Positions 59,860 through 64,000 of a DNA stretch of 64,000 nucleotides are shown piece by piece (positions within the stretch are counted from its first letter, which is position 1; every line of letters begins with the position of its first letter). A model generated the notes under the pieces. It searched no databases and was not told where the DNA came from. It saw nothing but the letters and a program-made list of their open reading frames with translations. The stretch is taken from positions 1,667,563-1,731,562 of the forward strand of contig QKMZ01000006.1 in NCBI GenBank assembly GCA_003242885.1, written 5' to 3'. The stretch is from Candidatus Melainabacteria bacterium. GTDB lineage: Bacteria > Cyanobacteriota > Vampirovibrionia > Obscuribacterales > Obscuribacteraceae. The translations under genes and the position numbers were made by a program.

Positions 59860-60801
59860 ATGAGTATTCAAATGTTGTGCAAAAAACGCTGTGCAAACCT
59901 ATCAATGCTTTTGATAATTTTGGCGCTTAGCAATGTGCTGTCAGCAAGGGCGGAATCGAGCGCAACAGAATTGCTGGAAGGGGCGCAAAAAATGCGCCAG
60001 TATGAGCGTCTAGAGCCGGCTTTGCAAATGATCGAAAAGGCGATTGCCAAAGATCCCAAAAACGCCGCTCTCTATTTGGAGAAAGCGCGCATTTATGACG
60101 ATATGGGCAAGGAGCAAGACGCGCTAGCATTTTATGGAAAGACACTTCAACTTTCTCCGCGGAATTTTGAGGCCTACCGCGCCCGCGGCGATTTGTATGT
60201 TTCAACAAAACAGTTTGAAAAGGCTGTGCAGGACTATTCGAAAGCGATTGAGATTATCCCGGATGCGAAGAGCGCATATGCAGACCGCGGGCGCGTCTAT
60301 GAAATCTTGAAGCAATATCCAAAGGCAATTGAAGATTTCACAAACGCGATTAAGTACACTCGACCGATTCGCGATTGGTATTACAATCACCGTGCAAAAT
60401 GCTATGAGAATTTGAAGCAGTATGAAAAAGCCGAGAAAGACTACGACCAGGCGCTGAAGATAAAGCCGGGCAGTTATGAAGCTATCCACGGGCGAGCTCA
60501 GATGTACGTTTATTTGGGAAAACCGGATCTTGCAGTTGTGGACTACACAAACTTGCTCAAAGTGCATCCGGATGATCCTGATGCATTAATCAAACGTGGA
60601 GACATATTTTTCAATAAGGGCGACAACAAGAATGCTCTTAGAGATTATGACGCCGCTATGGCGATGGAAATCGACGAGTCTCCTCATATTCACGAAAAGC
60701 GTGCGAAGGTGTTTCGCAAGACAGGAAAAACCGACCTGGCAATTCTGGAAGAGAAGAAAGCGCAGCAATTACGCAGAAGCGTCGCTATCCCGAAGATCTA
60801 G
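59860..60801 (+). CDS. Exported TPR-repeat protein
   Basis: 313 residues from the ATG at 59860; another ATG 12 nt later is possible, and a longer frame to 59749 is not supported. Signal peptide (core LSMLLIILALSNVLSARA). Six or seven classic tetratricopeptide units follow at 34-residue spacing, for example GKEQDALAFYGKTLQLSPRN, KQFEKAVQDYSKAIEIIPDA and KQYEKAEKDYDQALKIKPGS. Likely a protein-protein scaffold in the periplasm. The end overlaps the convergent lipase-like gene by 17 bp. Confidence 0.88.
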   Translation: MSIQMLCKKRCANLSMLLIILALSNVLSARAESSATELLEGAQKMRQYERLEPALQMIEKAIAKDPKNAALYLEKARIYDDMGKEQDALAFYGKTLQLSPRNFEAYRARGDLYVSTKQFEKAVQDYSKAIEIIPDAKSAYADRGRVYEILKQYPKAIEDFTNAIKYTRPIRDWYYNHRAKCYENLKQYEKAEKDYDQALKIKPGSYEAIHGRAQMYVYLGKPDLAVVDYTNLLKVHPDDPDALIKRGDIFFNKGDNKNALRDYDAAMAMEIDESPHIHEKRAKVFRKTGKTDLAILEEKKAQQLRRSVAIPKI

Positions 60802-62257
60802 TAATAACCAGTTCGTCATCGTCGCGGTACCCTTGCTCGCGCTCAAGAAGCTCATCAAGCATCCAGTCGAAAATCGTATGTGCACCGTCTTCAGGATGGA
60901 GCTCATCCTTCATAAATTTAGTGCCCCGATGCGGTGGCACGCCGTCTACAAAAGTTACGTGATCGATGTTTCTGAACACACGGCCAAGACGAATATCGAG
61001 ATGAGGTCTAAGACCTGAAAGATCGTCCTCTTTTAGAATGGGGTAGTCTCGCACCACCTGCGGTGGCAAAAATAGCGCGCTGGAAATCGGAGTAATTCCA
61101 TCATTGAGTGCAAACTTTCTGGTGCTCAAGCCGGTTTCATCGGCCGCTTTCACTTTACCGATCTTGGTGCTCAATACCTTCAGGGCGGGCTGTTCACGTC
61201 CTAATTGCGCGGGCATTCGCACTGTAAAAAATCGATAGGGCGCCAGAATATATGATTCCAGACGTCTTTTCTTGGTCATGCAAAGTACTTCGGGAGTGAC
61301 TAAATATCCCGCATAAGCAATAATCTTCGCCTTATCGACTTTGCCCTCATTTATTTTGCGAAGCACATTGCCGGCGTCATTTTCCGGGTTCAGATTGCCC
61401 TTAGGACCGATTGGAGTCAATCCTTTGAATGAGCCGATCGACGGAATGCCGCCGTCCAGGTTGTCCCACTTCAAATCGGCTTGATAGTTTTTGTGCCTGC
61501 TGAAATAGAGCCGGTAATCTACAGCATCCATCATGCGCGTAAAGGGTCCGAATTTATGTTGAAGCAAACTGTATTGATACCAGTCTGCAGAAAATAGAGG
61601 AGAACCGTGAAACGGTGTGCCCATGCAAATGGCCCGGTCAATGCAGTCCGCCACTTCCGGATCAGCAATGGCACCCTGAACGACATTGCCACCCATACTG
61701 AGAGCCATTATTGTGATTGGTTTACCTGCGCCTTTGGCGAGTTCCGGTATCAGTTTTTTAGCCTGATCGATTTCATCGTTTAATGAATCAGTTGTGTCAT
61801 AGCGCAAAAGAAAGACTTTGAATTTCTTTTTGAACTGCTGATCAGCGTCAAAGTATGCCAGCGCCTTATCCCAGCGGAACATACTCTGATATTCGCCACC
61901 TCCACCGTGGATAAGCAGCAGCACTTCTCGACCTTTAAGCGGCGAGTGATCTTGCTGAAAAACCTCCAGACGCTCTGGCTTTTGTTTGAAAACATCGCCG
62001 GGATTTAGGACCGGCATGTGAAAGATCAAGTCACTCTCATCGGGGTCTACTTTTATATGAACTGGAGCCTTTTTCTGATCTTGCTCTTTTGGTTGACTCA
62101 GGCTCGCATGGTCGAGAGATGTCACCGACGCATCCAGTTCTTTCGCCTGCGCAAACGCGGCAGTTCCTAACGTGTGACTTATAAGAAAAAGGGTCAAAGA
62201 AAGACAAGCAATCCGCGCAGTTTTTCCTGCTGATTCTTTCATGGTTAGCAAATTCAC
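60785..62257 (-). CDS. Exported alpha/beta hydrolase (lipase-like)
   Basis: 490 residues from GTG at 62257, which has a GAGGG ribosome binding site 7 nt upstream; the ATG at 62242 is an alternative. Signal peptide (core IACLSLTLFLISHTLGTAAFA). The hydrolase core shows VLLLIHGGGGEYQSMF as oxyanion strand, the nucleophile elbow MALSMGGNVVQ, and the histidine region NIDHVTFVDG toward the C-terminus. A large insertion after the elbow may form a lid. Not clearly related to the two neighbouring hydrolases. It lies 21 bp downstream of nagA on the same strand. Substrate unknown. Confidence 0.84.
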   Translation of the reverse strand: MNLLTMKESAGKTARIACLSLTLFLISHTLGTAAFAQAKELDASVTSLDHASLSQPKEQDQKKAPVHIKVDPDESDLIFHMPVLNPGDVFKQKPERLEVFQQDHSPLKGREVLLLIHGGGGEYQSMFRWDKALAYFDADQQFKKKFKVFLLRYDTTDSLNDEIDQAKKLIPELAKGAGKPITIMALSMGGNVVQGAIADPEVADCIDRAICMGTPFHGSPLFSADWYQYSLLQHKFGPFTRMMDAVDYRLYFSRHKNYQADLKWDNLDGGIPSIGSFKGLTPIGPKGNLNPENDAGNVLRKINEGKVDKAKIIAYAGYLVTPEVLCMTKKRRLESYILAPYRFFTVRMPAQLGREQPALKVLSTKIGKVKAADETGLSTRKFALNDGITPISSALFLPPQVVRDYPILKEDDLSGLRPHLDIRLGRVFRNIDHVTFVDGVPPHRGTKFMKDELHPEDGAHTIFDWMLDELLEREQGYRDDDELVITRSSG

Positions 62258-62278
62258 TCGACCACCCTCGGTTGAAGG

Positions 62279-63418
62279 TTATTTACCCGTCTTTGCGGCG
62301 GTCCCCACGGTTTTTTCGTCAGTTGCCAGGATCTGTCCATCGACGATCACTTGCTCAACTGAAAAGTCGCAAGGATTCCAAACTACCAGGTCTGCAAATT
62401 TGCCCACTTCAATATGTCCGACCTTTTCGTCCAGCCCCATAGCGCGGGCAGGATTGTAACTGGCCATGCGAACCACATTCTGAAAGGAAGCGCTCTGCCA
62501 TTGCACACAATTGCGCACAGCGTCAGCAAGGTGTATGGATGATCCGACTAATCCACCACCAGTGGTGCCAATCTTCGCAGCGTCGGTGACAAGAATCGCT
62601 TTACGCGGACCTTTTAAACGCAATATCAATGACACCGTCTCCGGTGCCAGGTGCAGTCCGTCAGCAATAAGGCAGCAACTGACCCTGTCGTCCATCAGCG
62701 CAGCTCCCACGGCTCCTGGATCACGATGGTGCAGAGGAGCCATTGCGTTAAAAGTATGCGTCATCATACGCACACCAGCGTCAAAAGCCTTCCTGGCATC
62801 TTGAAGAGTCGCATTCGAGTGTCCCAAGGACGCGACGACACCGTTGCTCTGCAAATATTGCAGCGCTTCAGCATTCGGATCTAGCTCAGGCGCCATTGTC
62901 ATTAGCAATACACCAGGCATTATCAGCCTCTTTAAAACATCAACTGAAAAAGGCTGCAAATGCTCCGGTGGATGAACTCCCGGTCGCTTTGACGAGAGAC
63001 ATGGTCCTTCCAGGTGTATGCCGGGCATACGAGCGGAAAGTCCCTTGGCGAGCGAAAGGTCGCTATTCAGCCCGTGCTTATTGAGCCATTCGATGTTTGC
63101 CACCAGGTGGTCGATTGCCGCAGTGATGAGCGTAGGCAAAAATGTTGTGACGCCCGCCACAGCCTGTTCTCTAGTGAACTTTTCCAGCTCCTTCTCTGTC
63201 GGTTTGCCCCAAAAATCGAGAGCAGGCCCACCGTTTAACTGCAAGTCTATGAGCCCTGGAGTGACGAGCCGGCCGGAAACATCGAGGTTTTCATATGCCG
63301 GAGTTGTTTGCTCTTGCGGCACAATTGCAGTTATCAGACCGCCCTCGATGAGAATGTCGGCAAAGCGCACCTCAAGAGGGGTAATGACCTGCCCACCTGC
63401 CAATCGAAGCTTTTTCAT
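62279..63418 (-). CDS. nagA: N-acetylglucosamine-6-phosphate deacetylase
   Basis: 379 residues, full length for NagA. It removes acetate from GlcNAc-6-phosphate in amino-sugar and cell-wall recycling. Metal and catalytic positions are seen: LIDLQLNG (57-63), E137 in HLEGPCLS, H200 in LGHSNAT, H221 in THTFNAMAPLHHRDPG, H256 in ADGLHLAPE and catalytic D279 in LVTDAAK. The closing stretch NPARAMGLDEKVGHIEVGKF is typical. No nagB is adjacent. It may be co-transcribed with the lipase-like gene 21 bp downstream. Confidence 0.95.
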   Translation of the reverse strand: MKKLRLAGGQVITPLEVRFADILIEGGLITAIVPQEQTTPAYENLDVSGRLVTPGLIDLQLNGGPALDFWGKPTEKELEKFTREQAVAGVTTFLPTLITAAIDHLVANIEWLNKHGLNSDLSLAKGLSARMPGIHLEGPCLSSKRPGVHPPEHLQPFSVDVLKRLIMPGVLLMTMAPELDPNAEALQYLQSNGVVASLGHSNATLQDARKAFDAGVRMMTHTFNAMAPLHHRDPGAVGAALMDDRVSCCLIADGLHLAPETVSLILRLKGPRKAILVTDAAKIGTTGGGLVGSSIHLADAVRNCVQWQSASFQNVVRMASYNPARAMGLDEKVGHIEVGKFADLVVWNPCDFSVEQVIVDGQILATDEKTVGTAAKTGK

Positions 63419-63445
63419 ACTTTTATTGAAGGACTCGCTAGACTT

Positions 63446-63489
63446 AAGGAGGCGGTTCGCCGCCTTGATTGGCTCCCAGAAACTCTGGG
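63446..63489. promoter_or_regulatory. Leader-like region: strong ribosome binding site and two hairpins
   Basis: AAGGAGG (63446-63452) lies just before a perfect 6-bp hairpin with a TTCG loop (63450-63465). A second hairpin, CCCAG (63475-63479) with CTGGG (63485-63489), ends 7 nt before the ATG at 63497. A 9-codon ORF (TTG at 63465 to TAG) spans the second hairpin. This may be a leader or attenuator; it may also be chance. Confidence 0.3.
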
Positions 63490-63496
63490 AATAGTA

Positions 63497-64000
63497 ATGG
63501 TTGGCACGTCGGTATTACAAGGCCTGGAAACAAGAATGGTTCCTGACGGAAATTTGGCGGTTAACCCGCAAACCGGACAACAAGTGGATGTTCGCGCGTT
63601 GATGGCGAAGGTCGTCGAACTGCAAGAACAGCTTCTGGCACAGCAGGAAAAGGCTTTGGTCCTTTCGGCTCAAGCGAGAGAATTGGACCGAACGGCCAGA
63701 GACATTGATGACGTCAAGGGAGAACTGGCTTCGCAGGGTATTTTGCTGGCTGACAAGACCAGAGAAAACAAGCAACTGCACCAGGAATTGACCAAAGTCA
63801 CCGCATTACTAGATACGAAATTAAACGAGACAGAAGAGTTGAAAGCCGCTGTTCAAGACCTTCAGCATCAATTGAAAACGCGCGAACAAGAAAGAGATTT
63901 GCTGGCGGTTATGCTCAACGAGGCGGAAAACAACCAGCGCAGGCTGGAAGCCGTCATTGGTGAAATCACGGCCCACATGAACGCTAAAGAGAAAGAAGGC
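63497..64000 (+). CDS. Coiled-coil protein, truncated by the window edge
   Basis: The frame is open from the ATG at 63497 to the right edge (168 codons, no stop), so the C-terminus is missing. After a short start (MVGTSVLQGLETRMVPDG) almost the whole visible part is a long charged heptad-type coiled coil rich in Glu, Gln, Lys and Leu (ELQEQLLAQQEKALVL, LQHQLKTREQERDLLAVML). No other domain is visible. It begins after a possible GGGA ribosome binding site. Divergent from nagA, 78 bp apart. Confidence 0.78.
   Translation, partial: MVGTSVLQGLETRMVPDGNLAVNPQTGQQVDVRALMAKVVELQEQLLAQQEKALVLSAQARELDRTARDIDDVKGELASQGILLADKTRENKQLHQELTKVTALLDTKLNETEELKAAVQDLQHQLKTREQERDLLAVMLNEAENNQRRLEAVIGEITAHMNAKEKEG

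Noticed and set aside
1..64000. Possible CRISPR array, insertion sequence, prophage or toxin-antitoxin pair
   Set aside because: No regularly spaced repeat, transposase, integrase, phage structural gene or recognisable toxin-antitoxin pair was seen on reading both strands.

Overview
The window is a gene-dense bacterial chromosome segment of roughly 48 % GC by eye, with about 60 protein genes, short intergenic gaps and many convergent or overlapping gene ends. I saw no rRNA, tRNA, insertion sequence, prophage or CRISPR array. Several genes suggest a non-photosynthetic relative of the cyanobacteria, most likely the Melainabacteria/Vampirovibrionophyceae and possibly Candidatus Obscuribacterales: a DUF3370 protein (a largely cyanobacterial family), DUF4388/PATAN-type signalling proteins, a eukaryotic-like Ser/Thr kinase with leucine-rich repeats, and many exported TPR and LRR proteins. 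No photosynthesis gene is present. The taxonomic call is an inference from gene content.

Layout. 1-9.5 kb: the end of a class I fumarase, a Ser/Thr kinase-LRR protein, a 52-residue small ORF, a leaderless HtrA protease with a companion gene, an aldo/keto reductase, the glycogen debranching enzyme GlgX, a small exported protein and a PhoB-type response regulator. 9.6-19.8 kb: a TauE-like permease, a sensor histidine kinase, two methyltransferases, a Nudix hydrolase, a DUF4388 protein with a degenerate GGDEF domain, an AidB-type acyl-CoA dehydrogenase, a rhomboid protease and an anchored unknown. 20-31 kb: an exported TPR protein, a Cys-rich exported protein with a Csp-type copper-storage protein, an SCP2 protein, an HxlR regulator, a group 2 sigma factor, a NarL-type regulator, two UspA proteins, an adenine deaminase-type enzyme and an S1-like protein. 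31-37.5 kb: DnaK, a duplicated MFS/spermidine-synthase fusion and an exported LolA-like/TlpA fusion.

37.5-47.3 kb is an ABC-2 exporter region. It holds one ATPase/permease pair, the DUF3370 protein, then a tightly overlapping operon (permease, ATPase, permease fused to a CPBP protease, exported LRR protein), followed by a lipase-maturation-factor-like membrane protein. 47.5-53.6 kb: a LolA-like protein, a Rieske oxygenase, a small membrane zinc-ribbon protein, a HAMP/chemoreceptor-like protein and unknowns. 54-63.4 kb is an envelope cluster of exported alpha/beta hydrolases, TPR proteins, an SRPBCC protein and a lipoprotein, ending in nagA. A coiled-coil protein runs off the right edge.

Three non-coding signals stand out. 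An inverted repeat (17 bp of pairing with a 7-nt bulge) overlaps the ribosome binding site of the copper-storage gene and competes with a shorter hairpin. A tandem YTCACRC-N4-YTCACAC motif lies upstream of two genes that flank the PhoB-type regulator and histidine kinase. A pair of AAAACGGTTT repeats sits just upstream of the HxlR regulator. I found no large unknown defence or biosynthetic island. The closest things to undescribed systems are the copper-protein leader switch and the ABC/CPBP/LRR operon.
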